NCBI GenBank assembly: GCA_022592445.1
Contig: JABYQR010000131.1
Coordinates: forward strand, 1-64,000
DNA from: Cytidiella melzeri
Lineage: Eukaryota; Basidiomycota; Agaricomycetes; Polyporales; Irpicaceae
Direction of reading: 5' to 3'
DNA: 64,000 bases
Part shown: piece by piece, positions 42,134 through 53,353 of the stretch
Numbering within the stretch: position 1 is the stretch's first letter
Layout: every line of letters starts with the position of its first letter
The notes under the pieces: model-generated
What the model was told of the DNA's origin: nothing
What the model saw: the letters and a program-made list of their open reading frames with translations, nothing else
Databases searched by the model: none
Made by a program: the position numbers and the translations under genes

Positions 42134-42385
42134 TCATACGCTGATTGGAACTGCCAGTGCTGATATAGCAAATGACAGGGGGGACTCGGAGAAGTAGCTG
42201 CTCGACGGTGTTTGAAACACGATCAGGTTTACTAGAGTTGATGAGTATGGGTGCCGTTCGAGCTCGTGCTCTTTTGGGGGACCGCCAGCGTAGTGATGCA
42301 TCGACCAAGGCCATAGCGGCCATAGCGTCAGAAAAGAGACGATCAGAATGCCGACAACGAGTGTTATAAAATGATAAATTTTCAA
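42134..42385 (-). CDS. possible small membrane-anchored protein
   Basis: An 83-codon frame starts MKIYHFITLVVGILIVSFLT and continues LWPLWPWSMHHYAGG, a convincing N-terminal membrane anchor, then turns polar. A second frame over 42015-42200 has plausible coding patches (PPVICYISTGSSNQ), so a spliced gene is possible. It runs convergent to the secreted-protein gene and its 3' part would overlap that gene's last exon. This is a weak call. Confidence 0.25.
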   Translation of the reverse strand: MKIYHFITLVVGILIVSFLTLWPLWPWSMHHYAGGPPKEHELERHPYSSTLVNLIVFQTPSSSYFSESPLSFAISALAVPISV

Positions 42386-42880
42386 GCAAAATGGTGCCTA
42401 AAAACTGCTCGAGCTTCCATCCACTTCATATCTCAGCTGAGCATGGACTCCGTTAATGTTCAGATTGAGGAACTTGTGGTGACGCTTGAGCGTAGTCAAA
42501 TTTGACATATCTAAGGCCTGGACCCCGGAAGCGGCTCAGTCGCGAAACTAAAGGTGGATGAGCAGAGGATGGATATAAGAAACACAGACTTTTATGATAC
42601 AATGCTTTTAACTCTACAAAGAAGTACTGTGGAAAGGTCTCTAATAAAAAGTAGAACATGTACAGGTATGCAATGAGATGAGCAAACGAAGAGCTCGAGA
42701 GTGCAGGAGAACCAAATGTCCAAGAAGAATCCACTTCAACCAAGAAGGATATCCAGAGAAAGGAGTGAAAAAAATGTCGCACACCAACTATGCGTAGAGA
42801 GAGCAAGACGAAAGTGGTTCGTATGCGAACAACGACGGGAGTCCCAGCTGCGGCTCGAGCTTAGGCGAGAGGTATCCACC

Positions 42881-44133
42881 CTAATAGTAAGTCTTCTCCG
42901 GCGGATGCTGCCAAGCAATCGGGAATTGTGCTTGCTCAAACGTCGGGAGCCAGCTCGATGAAGTTGTAGCCTGAGGCTGGTAGAGCACATTCATGTCGCT
43001 GTACTGGGGGAGATAGGAGTGCGCTTGCTGGGCACGTTGAATGATTAAGTCGTAACCGCAGTTGTTGTTGAAGGTGTCGGATTGGATCATGCCTGGGACT
43101 TCCGGTGCAAACAGCGAGCTGGGGTAGTTCCACATAAAGTCATCGAGCGACGGCTCAGCCGAGGGAGAGGGAGTTGCCCACGTAGAGCTGGAAGCGAGTG
43201 ATGACATTGAAGAGGACGAGGACATAGAGGGTTCTAACGACGGGACGGAAACTGGCACGCCGGTGGGAGCGTTCGTCTTCTTCACACGCGAGGCTGGTTT
43301 CGTTACGTGCGAGGACGAGCAGATGAGGCTTCCTTCGACCTGAAATTGGGGCATACGTCGAGCACCTTGACCTCCGCTGCGATACCCTGAGAGGGAGATA
43401 TCTTTTGTCAGTGATCAGTTCTGATGGCAGATTCATCAATTGGCGTTATGTAGTAATCTTGTCTAAAGCGGATTTGGACCTAGTACTTTAATGGCGCATG
43501 AGTGAACCACATGTATCCGTCAGATGAGGAAACGACGAACTTGACAGATCTAGAGCAACCGAAATATATGTAAGCCAGAGGGTGGGGTTCGCTAACGGGA
43601 GGAGCAGCACGTCGTGATAGTATTTTTGTCCCGGCGGCGTGGAGAATTCGGGGAGCAATGGATCAATGACGATGACTCTAAGTGATGCTCTGAAGAGAGA
43701 GAGACCGTCGGCATGGCTTCTATAGGCGGGATAGGCTTCCTATATGCGTGTGATCAGCGGATGTCCAATCCTGACAATCATACTTAATCCAAGTTGCGGC
43801 CATCGTGGCGACTTGGCCGCGGTTCGTGCGGCGTGCCCGTAATGTATGTGACGACCGGCGTGCAGTAACAAAAATGTGACCGAATGGTCCAGCTGTTGTC
43901 GCCGTACGACACCAGAGTCTCGTCTCCAGGGCATTTGGCAATTGTCAATCCGCGGGCAGAGATAAAGCGACGTATTGGACATCGTACCAAGCCTTTTCGT
44001 TGCAAAAGACTCCGCGTACTCGGACCTTGAGTGTGTACATGGTTGATGATACAGTACGCTGCCGGTGCCTGGCCCCACTTCGTCCTGGCGCGCGCCTTCG
44101 AGTAACGTTCATTATGAAGAGAGCGTGGCCCAC
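42881..44133 (-). pseudogene. unknown multi-exon gene, probably broken
   Basis: Coding-like segments follow one another on the minus strand. Segment 1 (about 44080-43785) contains TMYTLKVRVRGVFCNEKAWYDVQ and, in another frame, SARGLTIAKCPGDETLVSYG. Segment 2 (from 43738) contains AYPAYRSHADGLSLFR and PEFSTPPGQKYYHDVLLLP. A good 47-nt intron (GTTAGC...CTCTAG) leads to VSSSDGYMWFTHAPLKY. This is followed by an in-frame TAG, after which RFRQDYYITPIDESAIRTD continues in the same frame. The last segment (43384-42881) is Ser/Pro-rich with DDFMWNYPSSLFAP. The TAG and the lack of a GT donor before the final exon suggest loss of function. No family is recognised; the Ser-rich tail would suit a transcription regulator, but that is inference. 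Confidence 0.45.
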
Positions 44134-45102
44134 ATCTAGGTCTGGATAATCAGTTTGTTACGATGCTACCGGACCAGAGTAGATACTTGCGAACCCAAGT
44201 TCGTATTGAACTTTTGAACAAATGGCGCCGTTGATTATTACCCCTGTCTATCAGGGTGGATGAGCAGTATGACGCGTAACTGCAGATTTCAACTTCCGTC
44301 AGTACAGATTGTTCTTGTTGGAGTTCCTACCCGCCCATTCCTGCACCTTCCTCAAGTGGTGGCTTCGACGTTCGTGGTTCATCTGTCAACGCGGGATGTC
44401 TGACGCCTCGGTAGTAGCCTTCTGATCATTGTGCAGTAAGGCGACCGGGAATGGGTGAGAAAGGCTAGATAACGAACTAGACGTTACCTCTGGTTACAGT
44501 ATTGCTAACATTGTACTCTTGATGAGCACATCGAGATATCGGCACAGCGGACGATTGACGTTGCTGTAACGTTGCGCAGTTGTGATGAGCGCAGGGACGG
44601 TCCTAGCCTGTCTGAGGAGGCTTCAGCATGATTCTGATAACCAGAACGTACAGTGTGCGATTCATTCTACAGCACTTTCAGTCGTCCGGTGTTATTCCGA
44701 GCCTCACGGCCATATTCAATTTCAGGAAACGATAGCATGACTTTCCGAGACGAGTCCAGGATGCTTGCAAAAGATCAGATATAAGATGTCGCCAACAGAG
44801 CAGACAGCTGTGCGCAAGGTAGCAAGGTATACAAGAACGTCGCCGTAGCAAGAAACAAGTAGTAAAGTCGCCCGCAGCGCGACTTTGTACACGAGCGCCC
44901 AACATGCCACGTGTGAACATGATCTTCATCAGCAGCCTGGCTTGAAGCCGTTGGCATTACACGCTACGCTCGTCGCTCACTCTGAATCAAGCTCGTTACG
45001 ACACAGGGCTCACTACCTAACGTCGAATCTCTTGGTGCTGGAAAGATCTCTCTCAGCGTTGCAAGAGCTAGGCGGGCGCAGTATAGGTCACCGTGGTACA
45101 AC
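44134..45102. other. intergenic, no gene recognised
   Basis: Between the broken gene and the TM9 gene, which point away from each other. Several short frames lack coding character. Confidence 0.4.
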
Positions 45103-48057
45103 ATGATACCCAAGCACGGGTGTTACCTAGCTAGCGCACTCGTCGCGAGCCTCCTCTCGTGCGCCGACGCATTCTATCTCCCAGGAGCCGCCCCGCATGA
45201 CTATCGCGCAGGAGAGCAAGTGCAGTTGTTCGTGAACGCCCTCACGCCAATGCTTGCAGCCCACGACAACGCCAAAATAGTGCGTTTAACTGTGCACTCT
45301 CTTCGGAATGCTCTTGACGTTTAACCGTGCGCTGCTAGAAATCAATGTTAAATTGTGAGCTTGCAGTCGTCGCTCTTGCTAGATGACGAACAGATCTCAG
45401 TTCTCGTGTCAAGATGACTACTATAATCCTGGCTTTCACTTTTGCGAGCCTGAGGGAGGACCAAAGTCCCAGGGAGAATCACTAGGGTCAATACTGTTCG
45501 GTGACCGGATATTCAATTCAGCTTATAACGTGAGTCACTCGTTGACCAATACGAGTGTGCTACTGATACATGCCGTTAGATTGTTATGCTGCAAGATAAT
45601 ACAACATGTCGCACGCTCTGCACAAGCGAGGTACCTGCAGAAGACGCGAAGTTCATTAACGAGCGCATACGAGAAGACTATGCAATCAATTGGCTGCTAG
45701 ATGGGCTCCCAGCCGCAGAACTAAAGAGAGACAACAGGACTGGCGACATATTCTTCGACATGGGCTTTAACCTTGGTGATGACGAGGGAGAATATGCGGA
45801 AATGCCTGCATTGAACAACCACTACGACATTGTGCTAGAGTAAGCCAGCTCCCTCTTTTCCAGCGTATCATGCAGTTCAGTGATTCTCGCTCTCAAGATA
45901 CCACTCCCCGCAGCCGGGCCTGTATCGCATTGTTGGCGTGCTCGTTTGGCCCTCAAGGTATAAGCATAATGAGCATGTTTCTGATTTCAGCCAACTCATC
46001 ATAATTAATCTAGTCATGGTGGAGATCAGACCACTGCGCCTGACTGTTCTTCGTCGTCTCAAAACGTCAAGCTCGTCCTCAACGAAGAGACTAGCAACGT
46101 TGTGCGATATAGTTACCAAGTGACCTGGAGAGTAAATATCCGAGTCATGCTCCCCTGACGTGACAGAGCTGATGTATTCTTCCTCCTAGGAATCGGCTAC
46201 CCCGTGGGCTACACGGTGGGATAACTATCTGCACATCTTCGATCCAGTGAGTGCCCGCGATGGCTGCAGCATTTGACCAATTTAACGTCTATGCAGCAAA
46301 TCCATTGGTTCAGTCTCGTCAACTCGGTCGTCGTCGTCTTGTGCCTCGTCTTCATGGTCTCTATGATTCTTCTTCGCGCTGTTTCACGGGATGTGAGTGA
46401 CATCTATAAGACTGGTTATCGGATACTCACTTTTTACGCAGATTTCGCGATATAATGCCATAGACCTGAGCGTGAGCGATTCGTCGTTCTTTCACTGTGT
46501 TGTTTGAGCTGATTTTCAACGTAGGAAGATGTCCAAGAGGACTGGGGATGGAAACTCGTCCATGGCGAGGTCTTCAGAATCCCGCCAAACTCTTTGATCC
46601 TCTCTGTTCTCATCGGTAATGGGGCGCAGCTATGCGCTATGGTTGGGGTGACGCTTGGTACGTTGATTATTTGTTTCTGACACATCCCATTTGTGATAAT
46701 CGTTTGTTTGTTTTAGTGTTTGCGCTTTTGGGATTCTTGTCTCCCTCGAATCGGGGCTCGCTCGCTACGGTCATGATGATCTGCTGGACCTTTTTTGGCA
46801 GGTAAGCAACTCTAAGGTAAGGGGAAGTTGCATCGAGATGTTGAACGCCTTGCTTGTAGTATTTCTGGATACTTTTCTAGCCGGTCATATGCATCTATGG
46901 GGGGTACCGAAAAGCGAAAGCAAGCCTTTTTCGCTGCTGTCCTCCTTCCGACGTATGTACTGGCTATGCATTGCTAATACCTGAGCTCATTTTCCTTTTC
47001 AGCATTGTCTTTGCGGTAATATTCCTCCTTAACATGCTCCTTCTGACTGCAGGATCCTCCGGAGCTGTGCCATTTGGTACGTATCAAATCGGCCGGTATC
47101 AGCAGTATGTTAAATAAATACTGATAGGTACTATGGCCACCATTGTCCTTCTATGGTTCGGTATTTCGGCACCGCTGTCTGCTGTTGGCTCATATTATGG
47201 GTCAAAACATGGGGTACGGTTGGTTTGGTGCTAGTGTTACATCTTTGTTGAACGATTTTGGCAAACAGGCACTTCAAAACCCAGTCAGAGTGAATCCAAT
47301 CCCTCGACAGATCCCTCCCGTACCGTGGTATCTCAGAACTTGGGTAAGTAAGGTGCATCCCTGCTTCAAAGCGCTGTTCACATATCTTGATTATTAGGCA
47401 TCAGCTCTCTTTGCTGGTATCCTCCCTTTCGGTACGTCATCTTCACACCGGCATAACCGGTTTTTTGGCCCCCCACGTAGCTGACACTTGCGATTTCCGC
47501 AAGGCGCTGCGTTCGTCGAGCTGTACTTTGTCATGTCTAGCCTGTTCGCCTCAAGAGCGTACTACGCATTTGGTTTCCTCGCGCTCACCGCGGGCGTTGT
47601 AGGTCTGACGACGGCAACGGTCTCCATCCTCTTTACATATTTCCTGTTATGTGCAGAGGAGTACAGGTAAGCGATAACCCTCCCTCGCGCTTGTAGCGTC
47701 TCTCTTTTTCTCTCTTGATCTTGTTTTACCGAGCTGAACACTTGGTCAGATGGCACTGGCGAGCGTTCTTGACAGGAGGAGGCAGCGCCTTCTGGGTCCT
47801 TGCGTACGGTCTTTTCTACTGGGCGAACCGCTTGTCTCTCGGCTCGTTCCAGAGCAAATGTCTGTACCTCGGCTACCTCATGCTCCTCGCATTGTTCGAT
47901 TTCCTGGTGACAGGTAAAGCCGCAGCGGCGCTCCCATCTAAAGTGATAAAAAAGCAGTATGTATCTGATGCAACCGTTTTGTTCTACAGGCACCATCGGG
48001 TTTCTCGCGACATACTGGGCCGTCAGACGCTTGTACACGTCGATACGGGTGGATTAG
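45103..48057 (+). CDS. TM9/EMP70 nonaspanin family protein
   Basis: Eighteen exons: 45103-45279, 45401-45529, 45580-45839, 45898-45957, 46014-46131, 46190-46246, 46297-46392, 46442-46471, 46525-46657, 46717-46801, 46860-46952, 47003-47076, 47128-47213, 47269-47343, 47398-47431, 47504-47666, 47750-47913, 47990-48057. The sum is 1902 nt, 633 residues. A signal peptide (ASALVASLLSCADAFYLPGA) precedes the large lumenal domain with the family motif DDYYNPGFHFC and PGLYRIVGVLVWPS. Nine membrane helices follow, starting at WFSLVNSVVVVLCLVF, with EDWGWKLVHGEVFR in the first loop. TM9 proteins sit in Golgi and endosomes and act in sorting of membrane proteins; the C-terminal RVD resembles their KxD/E COPI-binding end. 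Exon 2's start was fixed by frame. Confidence 0.93.
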
Positions 48058-48389
48058 ACGGTTGGGATGTGGTAGAAGGGGGAAAACCAGGAGGGAAAAA
48101 AAGCATGAACCACCGTTGGAACTCCATGATTATTATTAAGTACTAAAGCCATCTCCGAGAAAACGGCCAGCTAATACAGTACATTTACAATTTTGACCCG
48201 TTCCGACCCAGTGCCACGGGGTACAAGGGGTATTGGCACTTCACTACTAGTAGTACTATCAGGTCCGTAAATTATATGTGAAGCAGCCACAACAGAGAGC
48301 GCGAACGGTCGAGCGAGCAGGCATGTATGAATGTGTGTTTTCTTGTCATTATCAGTCCTCGCCAAATCTGGTCAACAAGTTGTTTGTTT

Positions 48390-50478
48390 TCACAAACAGT
48401 CGATAGCAACCCCACCCCACACAGTAGCCATCAATAACAGGGCAGACAGGACAGACACCTTTGAGTCGATTTTTTTCGTCGCTGTTGCTGCCGCGACTGG
48501 GGTGGGTAGTACAGGCGTGCTCCACCGACGGTTTTTCGTTGTCGTCGTCGTCGTCGTCGTCGTTGTTTGACTGCATAGCCTGAGTCCTGCGTCATCACGA
48601 AGGTCGTATGTAGTTCTAGTGCGTTCGAGGGACGACGAATGGTTGAGGTCGCGAGTGGTGCGAGTGGGGAGAACGAGCTGTTCTACGGCGTAGAGCGTCG
48701 TGGGGACGTTGCGCACGTCGTGATCAATGGTGTAATAACCTGCGCGGACAAACTCTCCGAGGACGCTTTCCTTCCTTTGGAGTGACTCGGCAGAAGGTGG
48801 TTCATGTGGGTCAGGGTGGATGTAGACAATGTCAACGGTGGTGAGGCGAGGGTTTGTGAGCGCGAAACGCTTCGCGGCGGATGCCAGCGTTTCGTCGACG
48901 AGGAGTTGGACGACGGTGAGTGAGAGCGCGCGCAGGTTCTTGAGGCGGTGGAGCAGCTTGGAGAACGTCTCCTACACACAAAAACAAAGAGAAAAAGAGG
49001 TTGAGCACTCCCGCAAAACAAAGACAACAACAAGTTCCTAATATAAGAAGACTCACCAACGAAAGCGACGCCTTCCCCACACACGTCAACTCCAACCTCT
49101 CCAACCCCGGCCTCGCCGCCACAATCGTCTTCACCACCGCACTCGGATCTCCATACTCGCCCTGCACATCAAACACCACCCTCAACTCTGTCAGCTTCGT
49201 CAGCCCGACCAACACGGTGTACATCGCGAACGGCGTCAGCTGCTTCAACACGATCCGTCCTGCGAGCGTCAGACTCTCGAGCGAGCGCGCCAACGGGTTC
49301 GTCACGGGAAACTGTGCCTGGGGGTTCTCGAGGCTGAACCGCGACGTGCCGGTGTACGCTTGACCCTGACCTTGACCATGGGGTTGAGGTTGGCCGCGCC
49401 AGCTGAGGGCGGCGAGCTGGTCGACTGTGCCTGTGAAGTGTTTGAGGTTCGGGAGAGCGTCTTTGGGGAGGAGGGAGAGGTCGATGTTGATGAGGGGGGA
49501 CAGGGAGAGGTTCTCGATTGCGGCGTGGCGCTCGAGGAAGAGGATGAGGGTTTGAGGGTCGGCGCTGGTTGGCCCGAGGGTGAGGGTGTGGAGGTGCGGC
49601 CAGGTTGCGGCTAGTAGACGGGGATCGTGGATGTTGGTGCAGTCCAAAGTCAGAGATTGGAGGTTGGGGCATCTGAGAGTTAGCATGTCAAGCTGGTGCT
49701 CTGATAGAGTGGATGGAACGCCGGATGCGGTGGCTTGCAGCGCAAAGGTCGTGAGGTTGCTGAAGGACGACAGCTTATCGTGAGAATGAAGCAAGGTGCT
49801 CGGTACTGCAATTCCAGCGGCAGGAGTCACACTTGACGAGACCATGGTAAGGCTCTTCAAGTTCAGACAGCTCCACGCCAACAATCCATCAACACTCGAG
49901 TTGTCGTCGTTCATTCAGGGGGAGACTCACCAGCGACGCAACGTATCCCACATAGGATCCACCGAGCGTGGCGAAGAGGAATTGCAGTGCCATGCGAACG
50001 CCTGGAGAGCATCCATATATGGAGCTACACCAATAACCAGAGCAGCCATACTCGCGTAGCACTCGTGCTCCTCTTCTCCTCGATTGCTGTAGCGCTGGCC
50101 GAATGATGTGGGTATGCGTTCGGGGTATATTTCCAGTGTTTTTACATGGCGAGCCAAGCTCGAGGTATCACGGAGCATCGAGAGGGTATTGTGGCATTGG
50201 CGGGGGCCGGAAAGCTTGAGAGAGTTGTACACAGAGGGGATGACTTTTGGGTATACGTGAGTGGACTTTTGAGCGAGATTAGGTGGAGATGATGCGGGAC
50301 AGGTTGAGGGACATACCGTTAGGGACAGCTGTAGTCTTTCTCCTCTGTCAGAGAGATAGCTTGCTACCTCGAGAAGGAGATCTGAGGGCAGGGATTCGAA
50401 TGGGGTGGTCGAGCTGGGTGTTGCGCTGCACTTTGCAACGTCTTCGAGACGGCCCACGGCCAAAGTCGAGCGCCACAT
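48390..50478 (-). CDS. F-box and leucine-rich-repeat protein
   Basis: Exons 50478-50317, 50265-49931, 49870-49057 and 48971-48390 give 1893 nt, 630 residues. An F-box starts near residue 27 (PFESLPSDLLLEVASYLSDR) and would bind Skp1 in an SCF ubiquitin ligase. Irregular leucine-rich repeats follow, such as LTLRCPNLQSLTLDCTNIHD, LHTLTLGPTS and LRALSLTVVQLLVDE, and would select the substrate. The end is unusual: ten consecutive Thr encoded by a trinucleotide repeat, then a hydrophobic stretch VLSALLLMATVWGGVAI. The acceptor of exon 3 (GTGGAG) is weak, so that junction is uncertain. The gene converges on the TM9 gene, with about 330 bp between the stop codons. Confidence 0.85.
48541..48563. repeat. 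GTC trinucleotide microsatellite
   Basis: Seven or more perfect GTC units on the plus strand; on the minus strand they are ACG/ACA codons that encode the Thr run near the C-terminus of the F-box protein. Slippage changes Thr number without breaking the frame. Confidence 0.85.
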
Positions 50479-51602
50479 TTGCTGGTGGTGTTTCGTGAAG
50501 TAGATCGTCGAGAGTGTGTGGTTGTTTCAAGGACCGTGCATGGAGGAGTCGTAGGGTGGTGGTACAATGCAGAAAGGGGGCCAGAGCTGCATGCTGGTCT
50601 TTATACGAACCGTTGACAGCGCTGTAGCACTAAACTAGCGTGACAGCCCTCTGAAGCGCACGGCCTATGCACTAAGCAATACAGTATGGAAAGACCCTGT
50701 TTGAGACCAAACTTACCAAACGTAGTAAACTACTCCGAGCTGAAACTACGAACCTGTAGCAGCACACCCATTATTCCCGAACTGTCGCCACCCTTGTTGT
50801 CCTCAGAAGCAGCGTTGTCGTAAAAGCCTGATCGGAGGAGACACAGGCAATCAACCGTTCAGAACGTTGAGACACCGGACTCGCGCGATAACTTGAAGCT
50901 CGACACCGTCTGTTGCAAACTCTCGTCCCTGCAGACTTTCCTTGATTTCTGACAGAGCCTCAGCCTGAAGCTGACATCGCTGTTACTGTACGACTTCTGT
51001 GTCTCTCCGCCGACTCTGCATCAGAATATCAGCCCCCTTGCTGATAGAATTTTGCAGCATCGTGGACACAGAGAACCATCATATGCATGATGTGGCGCCA
51101 ACCACTTGTCGTCAAGCTTGTTCAAGTTCAGAATCCTGGCAAAAGTACATCGTACAGGTTACCCACGTTTGTGGTAATACAAGAAAGAGAAAGAGAGAGA
51201 ATGCTGCGAGGTCTGCTAATGACGCTTCGCGAGGAAATCACAGACGACCAGTAACCGAGGAAAGGGAGACCGAGGAGATGGAAACCGGCGTGGGGAGTCG
51301 GGAGTATGTACGTGAGTCCGAAGCAAGGCAAAGGGGCGATAGACGGAGAGAGCGGCGAGGAACAGGTGTAAGCGACAATGACCAGATACAAACGACATAC
51401 CAGCAGTAAAAGTATGACCCTGGGCGGCGCGCTGCTGTCACGTCCAAGGAGCCGGCCACACTAACTCACTCTCATTCTTCAACCTCAAGCCAAAACTAAG
51501 TGTCCTTTTTCCTTTGCAATTTCCTCGGGGGCGTCACGTACGCAATATCCTTCAGATCCAACGCCCTTGCAACCCAGCGCGGAACAGTGTCCCACATTGC
51601 CG
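50479..51602. other. intergenic, no gene recognised
   Basis: Upstream region of the F-box gene and downstream region of the next minus-strand gene. A purine-rich AG run lies near 51180-51200. Open frames on both strands at 51000-51460 lack family character. Confidence 0.4.
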
Positions 51603-52545
51603 TTATCCACTAGCCTTGGAGTCTCTGGAGGTTGAGCTGAAGCTGAAGCCAACGGTGCAGTCACAGATCGAGAACCTGTGCAGTGCCGGTGAATAACGGC
51701 TGCCACCGACGGAGGACAGATGGCCACGAATCAACTCGATATAAGGTTCTGACACGATATCAGCTTCTTCGGACACCTCAAGGAGAGGCTTCAACGTGGA
51801 GACAGGTTCTTCTGACCCTTCAGATGATTCGAGATCAAGCTCGGCGGTCGTAAATAGCGCGGAGAACACATCCTGGAGTGACCAAGGGCGAGGTCTAGAG
51901 ATGTAGGAGGGCAAGAAGAACAGTTCCGATCCCAGGGTTCAGAGTTACGGCCAATGGCTGCAGCGAAAAGAGTGTCGCGTTCAAATTCCTTGTCATGCTT
52001 GATGCCCACGCTCAAGACCCAAGTGAGCTCGGTCACCATGCGCTGCATAGTCTGCCCAACAACGCACCAGAAAAAGCCCAAGAATAGAGCGGTGCAGACA
52101 GCAAGCACAGCCCAGATGACCAGGGGCATGAGAACATCGAAGGGCGCAAGAATCCACTATAATAGCGAGCCAGCAGGTAGCGGTGACGGGGTTGAGGTGC
52201 CGTGAGACTGGAATCGGGAGCAAGACTGAGATTGATCGTGGGCGACCAAGGATGTTGCTCTGAAGACAATCCGCCAGAGGGTTTGCAGTTGAGCGCCGTG
52301 GGGGTGTGCGAGTGACCACAGAGACCAGTGTCAGCGACAGATGCATCGAGGGTGAAGGCCTTGCGCAGGGCAGTGAGATGAATAGTGGCCACGGTTTTGA
52401 CAGAGGTATGGGCTGAGGGCAGACTCGCAGATGGCTGTCTTAACGTGGGACAGCGTGAGTCAGTAGATGAACTAAGGTGAGAAGCTTGGTAGTAGGCATT
52501 GAAGAGCATCGAGGTGATGACAAAGTTGAAGCTGAAGGCTACCAT
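51603..52545 (-). CDS. small single-pass membrane protein, model unresolved
   Basis: Three coding-like segments lie in different frames. Segment 1 (52545-about 52215) starts MVAFSFNFVITSMLFNAYYQ and is Ser/Thr-rich. Segment 2 (about 52157-51930) contains a strong membrane helix, MPLVIWAVLAVCTALFLGFFW, then WVLSVGIKHDKEFERDTLFAA. Segment 3 (about 51905-51603) is acidic, FTTAELDLESSEGSEEPVST, and ends SRDSKASG-stop. The segment 2 start is marked by a TATAG acceptor, but no donor of matching phase stands out, and the junction to segment 3 is unclear. The gene may be spliced unusually or carry a frameshift. No family recognised. Confidence 0.4.
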
Positions 52546-53353
52546 TTGTTGTGACGAGGTCGTTGGTTGCAGTTCAAGCGATTGTGGTTGTGGTTCAAGT
52601 TCTGGGGGGAACGACAGATGGACACCCTCGAGTATTTAACTGTAGAGGACCTTGGTTCAGGTCTTCGAAATTGATCAAAGTTTCCCAAACCAGCAAACCT
52701 GCCTTATAGGGTAAGTGGAGTTCCACTTCCGGCAACTACGTTTGAACGTACAGTGTGCCCTAGAGCTCTTTGGGTTAACTCGAAGTTATGGATGAACTCG
52801 AGTTTTAACTAAATTCGCGAATAGTCACTACACACGTGTGTTGTGACCACCCGTGAATGCTGTGGTGCCTGAGTAGTCTTGTACTTGATTTCAGCCATAC
52901 TCAGTGCTTGCCTGGCACGCTCCACCACCAAGCAGAGATCATCTCGCCCAAGTGGCCACTACTTGTCCATTTGAACATCGCAGTCGCGTGGGGGTCATAT
53001 GACTGCGGCGCTTCGACTTTGCATACTCTTCGCATTGCTGTAACAGACTCAGACATGCTTCACGTAAATTCTTGAATGTGTAGAGCCGCACCTGAGCCAT
53101 CAAACCTCGTTGTGTGCAAAGTTGGTCTTTTGAAGGACAAGTTGAGCAGAGAGGCGGAAAGGCGGCACTGGCATGACTGGACCCGCGTCAGGCGTCTATC
53201 TCCCGACGCGTCGGCCAGCTCCGAGGGCGGTCCTCGGCCGGTGTTGATGTTTACTCTGGCTACGCTCAGCACGACGTCGACATCCACTCTTTTTATGTCC
53301 ACATTCTCTTTCTACTCAACCTTGCCACTCTTTTACAACAAGCACAAGTCGCT
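52546..53353. other. divergent promoter region
   Basis: Shared upstream region of the minus-strand membrane-protein gene and the plus-strand gene at 53354. A TATTTAA lies near 52634. No gene seen. Confidence 0.4.
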
